The notes under the pieces: generated by a model
The model's database searches: none
Told to the model about the DNA's origin: nothing
Seen by the model: the letters and a program-made list of their open reading frames with translations, nothing else
Shown: one piece after another, positions 19,866 to 28,561 of the stretch
Layout of the letters: every line of letters begins with the position of its first letter
Numbering within the stretch: position 1 is the first letter of the stretch
Position numbers and translations under genes: made by a program
Origin: Streptomyces sp. NBC_01717
GTDB lineage: Bacteria; Actinomycetota; Actinomycetes; Streptomycetales; Streptomycetaceae
Length of the DNA: 64,000 nucleotides
NCBI RefSeq assembly: GCF_036248255.1
Contig: NZ_CP109178.1
Coordinates: 7,569,001-7,633,000 of the forward strand
Direction of reading: 5' to 3'

Positions 19866-21160
19866 CTGCCCAGCCCACCTGGTTGCACCCGGAACATGAC
19901 AGCGTCGTCGAGGACCTCTCCCTCGACCCCGTCGAGCAGGCGATCCGCGACATCGCGGCCGGACGCCCCGTCGTCGTCGTCGACGACGAGGACCGGGAGA
20001 ACGAGGGCGACCTCGTCATCGCGGCCGAGATGGCCACGCCCGAGATCGTCGCCTTCATGATGAGCGAATGCCGCGGCCTGATCTGCGCGCCGATGGAGAA
20101 CGACGAACTGGAGCGGCTCGAACTGCCGCAGATGGTCAACCACAACACCGAGTCGATGCGCACGGCGTTCACCGTCTCGGTCGACGCCTCCGCGGCACAC
20201 GGCGTGACCACCGGCATCTCCGCGGCCGACCGGGCCACCACGCTCCGGATGCTGGCGGGCGGCCAGGCCGGCCCCGCCGACTTCGTGCGCCCCGGCCACA
20301 TCTTCCCGCTCCGCGCCCGGTCCGGCGGTGTACTCGTCCGCAACGGCCACACCGAGGCGGCCGTCGACCTGGCCCGGCTCGCCGGGCTGCGGCCCGCCGG
20401 TGCGATCGTGGAGATCGCCGGCGAGGACGGGGTGATGCTGCGTCTGCCCGAGCTGGTGCCGTTCGCCCGCAAGCACGGCCTCACGATCATCTCGATCGAG
20501 GACCTGATCGCCTACCGCCGTTCCTCCGAGCCGACCGTCCGCCGCGAGGCGGAGGTCCGGCTGCCGACATCGTTCGGCGAGTTCACCGCGTACGGCTACC
20601 GCTCCACGGTCGACGGTGTCGAGCATGTCGCGCTCGTCCACGGCGACCTCGGTGACGGCGACGACATTCTCGTCCGGGTCCACTCCGAGTGCCTGACCGG
20701 CGACATCTTCCAGTCCCAGCGCTGCGACTGCGGCCCCCAGCTGCACGCGGCCATGGCGCGCATCACCGACGAGGGCCGCGGCGTCGTCGTCTATCTGCGC
20801 GGCCACGAGGGCCGCGGCATCGGCCTGCTCTCCAAGCTGCGCGCGTACGAACTCCAGGAGCACGGTGTCGACACCCTCGACGCCAACCTGGAGCTCGGTC
20901 TGCCCGCCGACGCCCGGGACTACGGGGCAGGCGCCCAGATCCTCAAGGATCTCGGCGTCCACGGCGTCCGGCTGATGACCAACAACCCCGACAAGACCGC
21001 CGCACTCGTGCGGCACGGCCTCGCGATCACCGGCCGCGAGCCGATGCCCGTCCAGGCCGGCGAGCACAACCTGCGGTACCTGCGCACCAAGCGGGACCGC
21101 ATGGGACACGACCTGCCCTGGCTCGACGCCGCCTCGGTGTCGACCTGCGGCAACCAGTAA
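19862..21160 (+). CDS. ribBA: Bifunctional DHBP synthase / GTP cyclohydrolase II
   Basis: Feeds both branches of riboflavin synthesis: the N-terminal domain makes 3,4-dihydroxy-2-butanone 4-phosphate from ribulose-5-phosphate, and the C-terminal domain opens GTP. Visible signatures are [28 protein letters not shown] and GHTEAAVDL in the first half. The second half has the zinc cluster [34 protein letters not shown] and RLMTNNPDK. At 432 residues it is complete. The ATG overlaps the ribM stop as ATGA. Confidence 0.96.
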   Translation: MTAQPTWLHPEHDSVVEDLSLDPVEQAIRDIAAGRPVVVVDDEDRENEGDLVIAAEMATPEIVAFMMSECRGLICAPMENDELERLELPQMVNHNTESMRTAFTVSVDASAAHGVTTGISAADRATTLRMLAGGQAGPADFVRPGHIFPLRARSGGVLVRNGHTEAAVDLARLAGLRPAGAIVEIAGEDGVMLRLPELVPFARKHGLTIISIEDLIAYRRSSEPTVRREAEVRLPTSFGEFTAYGYRSTVDGVEHVALVHGDLGDGDDILVRVHSECLTGDIFQSQRCDCGPQLHAAMARITDEGRGVVVYLRGHEGRGIGLLSKLRAYELQEHGVDTLDANLELGLPADARDYGAGAQILKDLGVHGVRLMTNNPDKTAALVRHGLAITGREPMPVQAGEHNLRYLRTKRDRMGHDLPWLDAASVSTCGNQ

Positions 21161-21189
21161 CGATCACGGAAACGAGCGGTAGGAGAATC

Positions 21190-21675
21190 ATGAGCGGCAA
21201 GGGCGCACCCGAACTGTCCGTACGCAACTGCGGTGACCTGCGGGTGGCGGTGATCGCCGCCCAGTGGCACGAGAAGGTCATGGACGGCCTCGTCGACGGC
21301 GCACTGCGCGCCCTGCACGACCTCGGCATCGACGAGCCGACACTGCTCCGGGTGCCCGGCAGCTTCGAGCTCCCGGTCGTCGCCAAGGTGCTGGCCGGCC
21401 GCGGCTACGACGCGATCGTCGCCCTCGGTGTGATCATCCGCGGTGGCACGCCCCACTTCGAGTACGTGTCCCACGGCGTCACCAACGGCCTCACCCAGGT
21501 CGCCGTCGACACCGGGGTCCCGGTCGGCTTCGGCGTACTGACCTGTGACACCGAGGAGCAGGCGCTCGACCGGGCCGGCCTCGAGGGCTCCAACGAGGAC
21601 AAGGGGCACGAAGCGGTCACGGCGGCCGTCGCCACCGCTGCCACGCTGCGCACCGTCAGCGAGCCCTGGCGCTGA
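21190..21675 (+). CDS. ribH: 6,7-dimethyl-8-ribityllumazine synthase
   Basis: Condenses the two RibBA/RibD products into lumazine and typically assembles as a 60-mer shell. The 161-residue sequence contains [46 protein letters not shown] and [16 protein letters not shown], all family hallmarks. The ATG at 21190 has TAGGAGAATC directly upstream. It is the last gene of the riboswitch-controlled operon. Confidence 0.96.
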   Translation: MSGKGAPELSVRNCGDLRVAVIAAQWHEKVMDGLVDGALRALHDLGIDEPTLLRVPGSFELPVVAKVLAGRGYDAIVALGVIIRGGTPHFEYVSHGVTNGLTQVAVDTGVPVGFGVLTCDTEEQALDRAGLEGSNEDKGHEAVTAAVATAATLRTVSEPWR

Positions 21676-21710
21676 GCGAGGGTGCGGCACCCCGTACTCT
21701 AAGAACCATC

Positions 21711-21983
21711 ATGGCGAACAAAACCTTCGAAGAGCTCTTCGCCGAGCTGCAGCTCAAGGCCGCCAACGGCGACCCCTCCACCTCCCGCACCGCCGAGCTG
21801 GTGGACAAGGGAGTCCATGCCATCGGCAAGAAGGTCGTCGAGGAGGCCGCCGAAGTCTGGATGGCCGCCGAGCACGAGAGCAAGGACGCCGCCGCCGAGG
21901 AGATCTCGCAGCTGCTGTACCACGTCCAGGTGATGATGGTCGCCCGCGGGATCTCCCTCGACGACGTCTACGCGCACCTCTGA
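21711..21983 (+). CDS. hisE: Phosphoribosyl-ATP pyrophosphatase
   Basis: Hydrolyses PR-ATP to PR-AMP, the second step of histidine synthesis. The 90-residue single-domain protein has the MazG-like helix motif [18 protein letters not shown] and [18 protein letters not shown]. It is separate from a HisI cyclohydrolase, as usual in actinobacteria. It begins 35 bases after ribH, so read-through from the rib operon is possible. The sequence TACTCT just before the start could be part of its own promoter. Confidence 0.95.
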   Translation: MANKTFEELFAELQLKAANGDPSTSRTAELVDKGVHAIGKKVVEEAAEVWMAAEHESKDAAAEEISQLLYHVQVMMVARGISLDDVYAHL

Positions 21984-22047
21984 GCACGACCGCCGCACAC
22001 CTTCACATCCGCACAAGACTCCCTCCTCGCAAAGGAAACCTGACCTC

Positions 22048-22896
22048 ATGCTGCGCATCGCCGTCCCCAACAAGGGTTCACTCTCCGGGCCTGCGATGGC
22101 GATGCTCCATGAGGCCGGCTACCAGCAGCGCAAGGAGTCGAAGGAACTCGTCCTCGTCGACCCCGAGAACGAGGTCGAGTTCTTCTACCTGCGGCCGCGC
22201 GACATCGCGATCTACGTCAGCTCCGGCCGCCTCGACATCGGCATCACCGGCCGCGACCTGCTGCTGGACTCCGGGGCCGATGCCGAGGAGATCCTCCAGC
22301 TCGGGTTCGCACGCTCCACCTTCCGTTACGCCACCAAGCCCGGCACGGCCGACGGCCCGCAGGACTTCGACGGCATGACCATCGCCACCTCCTACGAGGG
22401 CATCGTCGCCAAGCACCTCGCCGACGTGGGCGTCACCGCCTCCGTCGTGCACCTCGACGGCGCGGTCGAGACCGCCATCGAGCTCGGGGTCGCGCAGGTC
22501 ATCGCCGATGTGGTGGAGACCGGCACCAGCCTGCGCAACGCCGGACTCGAAGTGATCGGCGAGCCGATCATGAAGTCGGAGGCCGTCGTCATCCGCCGTA
22601 CGGGTGCCCCCCAGGACGACCCCAAGGTGCAGCAGTTCCTCCGCCGCCTGCAGGGCGTCCTGGTCGCCCGCAGCTACGTGATGATGGACTACGACTGCCG
22701 CGTCGAGCACCTGGAGCGCGCGGTGGCCCTGACCCCGGGCCTGGAGTCGCCGACCATCTCCCCGCTGCACCACGAGGGCTGGGTCGCCGTCCGTTCCATG
22801 GTCGCCGCCAAGGAGGCCCAGCGGATCATGGACGACCTTTACGAGCTCGGCGCCCGCGCCATCCTCACGACGGCCATCCACGCCTGCCGCCTCTGA
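22048..22896 (+). CDS. hisG: ATP phosphoribosyltransferase, long form
   Basis: Catalyses the committed step of histidine synthesis and is feedback-inhibited by histidine. The 282-residue protein has the phosphoribosyltransferase core (IAVPNKGSLSGPAMAML, DIGITGRDLLLDSG, DVVETGTSLRNAGLEVIGE) and a C-terminal regulatory ACT-like domain (HEGWVAVRSMVAAKEAQRI). It therefore belongs to the HisZ-independent long class. It forms a two-gene unit with hisE, away from any other his genes in this window. Confidence 0.95.
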   Translation: MLRIAVPNKGSLSGPAMAMLHEAGYQQRKESKELVLVDPENEVEFFYLRPRDIAIYVSSGRLDIGITGRDLLLDSGADAEEILQLGFARSTFRYATKPGTADGPQDFDGMTIATSYEGIVAKHLADVGVTASVVHLDGAVETAIELGVAQVIADVVETGTSLRNAGLEVIGEPIMKSEAVVIRRTGAPQDDPKVQQFLRRLQGVLVARSYVMMDYDCRVEHLERAVALTPGLESPTISPLHHEGWVAVRSMVAAKEAQRIMDDLYELGARAILTTAIHACRL

Positions 22897-22954
22897 CGGC
22901 CGGACAGCCAGCGACCCACCGGCAGCCAGACCCACCGGAAGACAGAAGAACACC

Positions 22955-23419
22955 ATGTCCGCCCCCGCGCCCCGGCCCGAACTCCCCACTCTCCCGGTCA
23001 CCTTCCGGCCGACCCGCACCCGGGTGGTCCTGCTGACCGTGGGAGCCGCGATGTTCGTCGTCATCACCGTCATCGCCATGAGCCTGGAGCAGCTGAGCCC
23101 GGGGGAGCGGGTCAGCTTCGTCTTCACCGCGCTGCTCTTCTTCGCCGTCTTGGCGCTGCTGAGCCGCCCCAAGGTCGTCGCCGACGACCACGGGGTGACC
23201 GTGGTCAATCTCACCCGCACCCGAAGGCTGTCCTGGGCGGAGATCGTCCGCGTCAACCTGCGCGCCGGCGACCCGTGGGTCTTCCTCGACCTCAGCGACG
23301 GGACCAGCATGCCCGCCCTCGGCATCCAGCCCGGAATCGCCAAGGAACAGGCCATTCGCGACGCCGGTACGCTCCGCGCCCTCGCCGAGAATCACGGCAC
23401 GGGTACGGACAACGGCTGA
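22955..23419 (+). CDS. Membrane protein with bacterial PH domain
   Basis: A 154-residue protein with two adjacent hydrophobic helices (about residues 25-45 and 50-65) followed by a cytosolic PH-like domain (KVVADDHGVTVVNLTRTRRLSWAEI...FLDLSDGTSMPALGI). This architecture matches the actinobacterial bPH_6 family, frequently found beside hisG in Streptomyces. Its biochemical role is unknown. It begins 58 bases after hisG and may be co-transcribed. Confidence 0.8.
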   Translation: MSAPAPRPELPTLPVTFRPTRTRVVLLTVGAAMFVVITVIAMSLEQLSPGERVSFVFTALLFFAVLALLSRPKVVADDHGVTVVNLTRTRRLSWAEIVRVNLRAGDPWVFLDLSDGTSMPALGIQPGIAKEQAIRDAGTLRALAENHGTGTDNG

Positions 23420-23453
23420 GCCCACTGCCCCGTTCGGCCACTTCTTGATTACT

Positions 23454-23550
23454 CTGGAGGGCGGTGGCGCCCTGTGTGCGCCCCGCCCCGCACCGAGGGC
23501 CCCTGAGGCCGGCGGGGCTTTCCTTCGACCCAAGGAGTGACTCCCTCCAG
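23454..23550 (+). ncRNA. Candidate structured leader before the CNNM/CorC-type pair
   Basis: CTGGAGGG (23454-23461) pairs perfectly with CCCTCCAG (23543-23550), enclosing GCCCCGCC/GGCGGGGC (23480-23487 with 23511-23518, followed by TTT) and a small GGGC/GCCC hairpin. GGAGTGACTCC near 23535-23545 is an alternative hairpin that would break the outer helix. It does not match the M-box or other ion riboswitches that I know. It could be a terminator/attenuator or an unknown cis element. Confidence 0.35.
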
Positions 23551-23605
23551 CAATGGACGGATCGTCCGGTAGTACCTGCGCCGCCCCATCCCAGGAGGCG
23601 GCGGC

Positions 23606-24976
23606 ATGACCACCCCCTTGCTGCTTCTCAGTGCGGCATTCCTTCTCATCCTCGCCAACGGATTCTTCGTGGCAGCCGAGTTCGGGCTTGTCACGGTGGA
23701 GCGGCCGGACGCCGAGCGCGCTGCCGCCGCGGGCGACCGGCGGGCCCGTACCGTCGTCGACGCCCTGCGCGAGCTCTCCTTCCAGCTCTCCGGCACCCAG
23801 CTCGGCATCACGATCACCTCACTGGTCGTCGGCATGCTTGCCGAACCGGCACTCGCCCAGCTGCTGGCCGGACCGCTCACCGCGACCGGACTCCCCGACG
23901 GGGCCGTACCCGGCGTCAGTGTGGTGATCGGGATGCTGGTCGCCTCCGCCGTCCAGATGGTGATCGGCGAGCTCGTACCGAAGAACTGGGCCGTCTCCCG
24001 GCCGCTCCAGGTCGCACGGTTCGTCGCCGGCCCCCAGCACCGCTTCGCCAGCGCGCTGCGGCCGGTGATCACCCTGCTGAACACCGTCGCCAACCGGCTG
24101 GTGCGGCTGCTCGGCGTCGAACCCACCGACGAGCTGGCATCCGCCCGCACCCCCGGTGAACTGGTCTCCCTGGCCCGGCACTCCGCCGAGGCCGGCACCC
24201 TCGAACAGGACACCGCGGATCTCTTCGTACGGACCCTGTCGCTCGCCGGGCTCACTGCACAGCACGTCATGACCCCGCGCGTGAGGGTCAGCGCCCTGCA
24301 GTCGACCGCGACCGCGGCGGACGTCCTCAACCTCACCCGTGCCACCGGCCTCTCCCGCTTCCCGGTCTACCGGGACCGGATCGACGAGGTCGTCGGCATG
24401 ATCCACCTCAAGGACGCGCTCGCCGTACCCGCCCAGGAGCGGCGGCGCACCCCGGCAGGGCGGATCGCCGTACCGCCCCTCCTCGTCCCCGAGACGCTCC
24501 CCGTCGAACAGCTGCTCCAGCGCCTGCGCAAGGAGCAGCCGATCGCCGTCGTGGTGGACGAGTACGGCGGCACCGCCGGTGTCGTCACGCTCGAGGACAT
24601 CATCGAGGAACTGGTCGGCGAGGTCAGGGACGAGCACGACGCGGAAGGCGCCGACCGGCCCGAACTGGCCGTGGCCGCCTCGGAGGACGGCCGTCCCGCC
24701 TGGGACGCCGAGGGCAGCTGCCGGGTTCTCACCCTGCGCCGGATAGGCCTTGACGTGCCGGAAGGACCGTACGAGACCGTGGCCGGACTGGTCGCCGATC
24801 TCCTCGGACGGATCCCCGCCCCCGGCGACCGGGCCGAACTGCCTGGCTGGCGGATCTCGGTCCGCCAGGTGGGTCACTACCGCGCCGAACAGGTTCGCTT
24901 CGTACACATCGCCGATGTGCCGGAAACCGTCGACGCGCCGTCGGCGGAACGCGGTGTCCTGGAGGTCGCACGATGA
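23606..24976 (+). CDS. CNNM/CorC-type hemolysin-family membrane protein with CBS pair (first of two)
   Basis: A 456-residue protein with an N-terminal DUF21/CNNM transmembrane domain (LILANGFFVAAEFGLVTVERP and FQLSGTQLGITITSLVVGML), a CBS pair (about residues 210-335, with HVMTPRVRVSAL, RFPVYRDRIDEVVGMIHLKD and VVVDEYGGTAGVVTLEDIIEE) and a C-terminal CorC/HlyC domain. Relatives such as B. subtilis MpfA and vertebrate CNNMs export Mg2+ or control Mg2+ and cobalt efflux. The older hemolysin name is not functionally meaningful. Its stop overlaps the next start as ATGA. Confidence 0.88.
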   Translation: MTTPLLLLSAAFLLILANGFFVAAEFGLVTVERPDAERAAAAGDRRARTVVDALRELSFQLSGTQLGITITSLVVGMLAEPALAQLLAGPLTATGLPDGAVPGVSVVIGMLVASAVQMVIGELVPKNWAVSRPLQVARFVAGPQHRFASALRPVITLLNTVANRLVRLLGVEPTDELASARTPGELVSLARHSAEAGTLEQDTADLFVRTLSLAGLTAQHVMTPRVRVSALQSTATAADVLNLTRATGLSRFPVYRDRIDEVVGMIHLKDALAVPAQERRRTPAGRIAVPPLLVPETLPVEQLLQRLRKEQPIAVVVDEYGGTAGVVTLEDIIEELVGEVRDEHDAEGADRPELAVAASEDGRPAWDAEGSCRVLTLRRIGLDVPEGPYETVAGLVADLLGRIPAPGDRAELPGWRISVRQVGHYRAEQVRFVHIADVPETVDAPSAERGVLEVAR

Positions 24977-26085
24977 GCGTCGTCCAGTTGCTCTTCGCCG
25001 GGCTCCTCGTACTGGCGAACGGGTTCTTCGTGGGTGCTGAGTTCGCACTCGTCTCCGTACGCCGCAGCCAGATCGAACCCCTCGCGGCGGCCGGATCGGG
25101 CAGGGCCCGTCAGGTGCTGTACGGCCTGGAGAACCTGCCGCAGATGATGGCCGCCGCACAGTTCGGCATCACCGTCTGCTCACTGACCCTCGGCGCCGTC
25201 GCCGAACCGACCGTCGCCCATCTGCTGGAGCCGGTCTTCCACGTGGTGCACCTGCCGGAGGGCCTCGTTCACCCGCTCGGCTACGTGCTGGCGCTCGTCT
25301 TCGTGGTCTTCCTCCACCTCGTCATCGGCGAGATGGTTCCGAAGAACCTGGCCATGGCGGCCCCGGAGAAGACCTCCATGTGGCTCAGCCCCGGCCTGGT
25401 CGGCTTCGCCCGGCTCTGCCGCCCGGTCACCTCGGCACTGGGCGCCTGCGCCCGGCTGGTGCTCCGGCTGTTCCGCGTCGAACCCAAGGACGAGGTCGAG
25501 GCCGTCTTCACCAGTGAGCAGCTCAACCGGCTCGTCGAGGACTCCGGACAGGCCGGACTGCTCGAACCTGAGGCGCAGGAGCGGCTGGAGGACGCGCTGG
25601 AGCTGGGCAGCAGGCCGGTCACCGATGTACTGCTCGACCGGGCCTCCCTGGTGACCGTGGACCCCTCGGTGACCCCGCACCGGATCGAGGAACTGACCGT
25701 ACGGACCGGCTACTCGCGCTTCCCGGTCTGTGCGGAGGGCGGCGGCCCGTTCATGGGCTACCTGCACGTCAAGGACGTCCTCGATCTGGAGGACGGCGAA
25801 CGGGCCGTTCCGCAGCACGTCTGGCGCCCGATGGCGACGCTCCGGGCGGAGCTCCCCCTGGACGACGCGCTGACGGTGATGCGCCGCGCGGCCACCCACC
25901 TGGCCCAGGTGGCCGACGCGTCGGGCCGGGTGCTGGGGCTGGTCGCGATGGAGGACGTCCTGGAAATGCTGGTGGGCGAGGTACGCGACCCGGCGCACCG
26001 GGTCTCGGTACCCCGCCGGACGGTGGAGGTCGCACCAGCGGGCCCCGGCGTGGACGAACTCCAGCCACTGGCGGCACGAACCTGA
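24973..26085 (+). CDS. CNNM/CorC-type hemolysin-family membrane protein (second of two)
   Basis: A 370-residue paralogue of the preceding gene, with the same N-terminal membrane domain (VLANGFFVGAEFALVSVRRSQ, MMAAAQFGITVCSLTLGAV, HLVIGEMVPKNLAMAAPE) and a CBS pair (RFPVCAEGGGPFMGYLHVKDV, GRVLGLVAMEDVLEMLVGEV). It is about 85 residues shorter because it lacks the C-terminal CorC/HlyC domain. Tandem long/short pairs are common in Streptomyces and suggest a heteromeric transporter. The four-base overlap implies coupled translation. Confidence 0.87.
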   Translation: MSVVQLLFAGLLVLANGFFVGAEFALVSVRRSQIEPLAAAGSGRARQVLYGLENLPQMMAAAQFGITVCSLTLGAVAEPTVAHLLEPVFHVVHLPEGLVHPLGYVLALVFVVFLHLVIGEMVPKNLAMAAPEKTSMWLSPGLVGFARLCRPVTSALGACARLVLRLFRVEPKDEVEAVFTSEQLNRLVEDSGQAGLLEPEAQERLEDALELGSRPVTDVLLDRASLVTVDPSVTPHRIEELTVRTGYSRFPVCAEGGGPFMGYLHVKDVLDLEDGERAVPQHVWRPMATLRAELPLDDALTVMRRAATHLAQVADASGRVLGLVAMEDVLEMLVGEVRDPAHRVSVPRRTVEVAPAGPGVDELQPLAART

Positions 26086-26104
26086 CAACGAGGCCCGGTC
26101 TCAT

Positions 26105-26177
26105 CGCCGGACGGGAGCACATCCGAGCCCGTCCGGCGTTCGAGACGGCGACATCGAGCCCGTCCGGTGTTCGAGGA
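26105..26177. repeat. Intergenic repeat copies and terminator-like stem
   Basis: CGCCGGACGGG (26105-26115) pairs with CCCGTCCGGCG (26128-26138). The second arm starts a direct repeat of the form GAGCCCGTCCGGCGTTCGAG (about 26125-26146), recurring with one change at about 26155-26177. I recall sequences of this GTCCGGCGTTTGAGGAC type as widespread small intergenic repeats in Streptomyces, often next to gene ends. Here it probably also terminates the CBS operon. Confidence 0.6.
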
Positions 26178-26279
26178 CACATCCGCACGGGGGCGGCTGC
26201 GAGAACATGCCCGGCCGGCGTGCGCGGACACACCGGCCGCCGGGCGGGCCCGGTGTCTGCAACCCGCCCCACCGCGCCG

Positions 26280-28202
26280 TCACAGTCCCGGAGGCTCCTG
26301 CGGCCCCCGGTCCACCGGCCCCCGGCCGGACAGGACCTCGCCGTACGCCTGCATCAGATCCGGCAGCCGTAAGGTCGCCAGATCGTTGCGCGTAGGCACC
26401 GCCGCGTACCCGGACAGCCGCAGATCCCGGTACGCGCAGCTCTTCTCGTACAGCGTGCGCAGAAACCGCCCGTTGCCCAGCTCGTCGATCCAGCCCTGGT
26501 CGACGACATGGCCGCTGATCGAGCGCAGCTCCTCCAGGGACTCCTCGTCCCACACGTCGTCGTTGTCGGCGGCCAGCACCTCGCCGATCGAGGTGAGTTC
26601 CAGCGGCCGGTAGCTGGGGAAGTCCACCCGGGTGGTGAAGCGGGAGGAGAGCCCGGGGTTGGTGGCCAGCAGCCGGTCCATGCCCTCGGGATAGCCCGCG
26701 AGGATGACGACGAGGTGGTCCCGGTTGTCCTCGGCCCGCTTGAGGAGCACCTGCAGAGCCTCGTCCCCGTACGCGTCGCCCTTGCTGTAGCCGGAGTTGG
26801 AGAGGCTGTACGCCTCGTCGACGAACAGCACTCCGCCGAGCGCCGAGTCGATCAGCTCATTGGCCTTGACCGCGGTCTGGCCGAGGAACTCGCCGACCAG
26901 ATCGGAACGCTGGGCCTCGACGAGGTGGTCCCCGCCCAGCAGCCCCAGCGCGTAGAAGACCCTGCCCAGGATCCGGGCCACCGTGGTCTTCCCGGTCCCG
27001 GACGGCCCCGAGAAGATGAAGTGACGCTTGGGAGGCTGGACCAGAAGCCCCTCGCCGGCCCGCAGCCGCGCCATGTTCAGCTGCGCGGACAACGCCTTGA
27101 CCTGGCGCTTGACGGGTTCGAGGCCGACCATTCGCTCCAGTTCCGCCAGCGCCTCGGCGAGCAGCACCGGATCGCTGGGCCCCGCCGGGAACGGCTGCGG
27201 CGACGACTGACCGGGCACCGCCGTCTTCTCCCGTGCCCCCGCCCGGTCGGCGGGAGGCAGCCCGCCGACACCCGGCAGGTTCTGCGGTTCGCCACCGGTC
27301 CGCAGCTCCCGGCCGTCCACCAGATCGGTGCCGAGCAGCGAGTCACCGTCCTGCTGCGCCTCCGCGACCGTACCGTCCATGCCGAGCCCGGTCAGTGACA
27401 CGGAGGCGAGACCTGACGCCTCGTCGGTGCCTTCGAGCCCGTCGTAGTCCGCGATGGCGGCGAGCCGCGCCGAGGTGTCCATGAACGCCGGGTCGATCCG
27501 GTGCACCGCCCGGTAGAGCGGCAGCGCGGCCGCGCTGCGGCCGGTGCCTTCGTGCGCGCGGGCCAGCCAGTAGCGCAACTCCTTGCGCTGCGGCTGTTCG
27601 CTGCGGCAGCGCATCAGTGCGGTGGAGAGCAGCGGCTCGGCCTGCCCGTACATCTCCAGCCGCACCCGCGCCATCCCGCCGAAGAGCCCTGCCTCGATGC
27701 CGAGCAGCGGATCGTCGACCAACTGCTCGGTGTTGCGTACGAGCTGTTCCCAGTCCTTCACCAGATAGGACCGGCAGGCGTGCAGGAACCGCACCTGCGG
27801 ATCCGTGTCCACCGGCGGCAGTCCGGCCAACGCCCGGTCCAGCTCGGCGACATGACGCCCGTCCAGCCAGTGCGACGCGTGCGCGAGCAGCAGGTCGCGT
27901 GGGCTCTCCAGCACCGGTTGCACCCACCAGCCCAGCCAGTACCAGGAGTTGAGCGTGCGCCGATGGTGGGTGCGCTGTTCGCCGAACCGGTCGCGATGCC
28001 GGTACATCCGCAGCAGCGCGGTCGTTGTGTCGATGCGCAGGGCATGGAGTCCGAGCCAGGCGTCCGCCATGCCGGGATCCAGGCGCACCGCTGTTCTGAA
28101 CTCCTCCTCGGCCTGCGGGTAGGCGCCCATCGTGTAGGCGTCCACGCCGCGCAGCCAGGCGAGGTCGGCCGGGGCCTGTGCGCCCTGCGTGCCGATGTCC
28201 AT
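26280..28202 (-). CDS. EccA/CbxX-CfqX-type AAA+ ATPase with N-terminal TPR-like region
   Basis: A 640-residue protein. The first 290 residues are helical TPR-like repeats (AYPQAEEEFRTAVRLDPGMADAW and similar), followed by a proline-rich linker. The C-terminal AAA+ CbxX/CfqX module has Walker A IFSGPSGTGKTTVARILG, Walker B GGVLFVDEAYSLSNSG, and sensor/arginine elements near LSSRFTTRVDF. This layout is that of EccA, the cytosolic chaperone ATPase of type VII secretion. No EccB-E, WXG100 or mycosin gene lies nearby, so the client is unknown. The ATG at 28202 has GGGGGAC before it; a longer in-frame start at 28490 is unlikely. Confidence 0.82.
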   Translation of the reverse strand: MDIGTQGAQAPADLAWLRGVDAYTMGAYPQAEEEFRTAVRLDPGMADAWLGLHALRIDTTTALLRMYRHRDRFGEQRTHHRRTLNSWYWLGWWVQPVLESPRDLLLAHASHWLDGRHVAELDRALAGLPPVDTDPQVRFLHACRSYLVKDWEQLVRNTEQLVDDPLLGIEAGLFGGMARVRLEMYGQAEPLLSTALMRCRSEQPQRKELRYWLARAHEGTGRSAAALPLYRAVHRIDPAFMDTSARLAAIADYDGLEGTDEASGLASVSLTGLGMDGTVAEAQQDGDSLLGTDLVDGRELRTGGEPQNLPGVGGLPPADRAGAREKTAVPGQSSPQPFPAGPSDPVLLAEALAELERMVGLEPVKRQVKALSAQLNMARLRAGEGLLVQPPKRHFIFSGPSGTGKTTVARILGRVFYALGLLGGDHLVEAQRSDLVGEFLGQTAVKANELIDSALGGVLFVDEAYSLSNSGYSKGDAYGDEALQVLLKRAEDNRDHLVVILAGYPEGMDRLLATNPGLSSRFTTRVDFPSYRPLELTSIGEVLAADNDDVWDEESLEELRSISGHVVDQGWIDELGNGRFLRTLYEKSCAYRDLRLSGYAAVPTRNDLATLRLPDLMQAYGEVLSGRGPVDRGPQEPPGL

Positions 28203-28422
28203 CACGTCCCCCACAAGCCGTGCCCCCAGGATGTCCCGCCGCACGACCGCCCGTCGAGGCGCGCTGAACCACTGTGCCACGGACGGGAATTGACCGCACC
28301 GAAAGGCATCGTACCTGCGCAGGGAGTGCACGACTAAGAGCGCCGCAGGCAGAACGGGGACCGTGACCGAGGGTAAGCGGAAGGTTGTGCACAGCGGCGC
28401 GAAAAGGGGTGCGAGGACAGAA

Positions 28423-28460
28423 CGAAGCCCCCGATCACGGGGGAACAACCGGGGGCTTCG
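28423..28460. terminator. Stem-loop terminator downstream of the uridine kinase
   Basis: CGAAGCCCCCG (28423-28433) and CGGGGGCTTCG (28450-28460) form a perfect 11-bp stem in the 359-base space between the EccA-like gene and the uridine kinase. On the minus strand it is followed by TTCT. The rest of the space (28203-28561) shows no gene; GGGGGCTTCG recurs once more at about 28468. Confidence 0.75.
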
Positions 28461-28561
28461 TGTCCGTGGGGGCTTCGAAAAGCCGCACATTGAGAACGTA
28501 AGACCTGTACCGCCCCCGGGTCAAGCACAGTTGGGGCAGTTCCGGGTCGATTCCCGACTGC

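Noticed and set aside
23420..23605. Possible M-box (Mg2+) or yybP-ykoY (Mn2+) riboswitch in front of the CNNM/CorC-type genes.
   Set aside because: The conserved motifs of those riboswitches are absent; only an unassigned structured leader is reported.
26101..26613. Frames on both strands between the second CBS gene and the EccA-like gene.
   Set aside because: The intergenic part is repeat and hairpin sequence, and the rest is antisense to the ATPase.
28530..28560. T-arm-like CCGGGTCGATTCCCG suggesting a tRNA.
   Set aside because: No complementary acceptor stem, D-arm or anticodon arm could be placed upstream; treated as coincidence.
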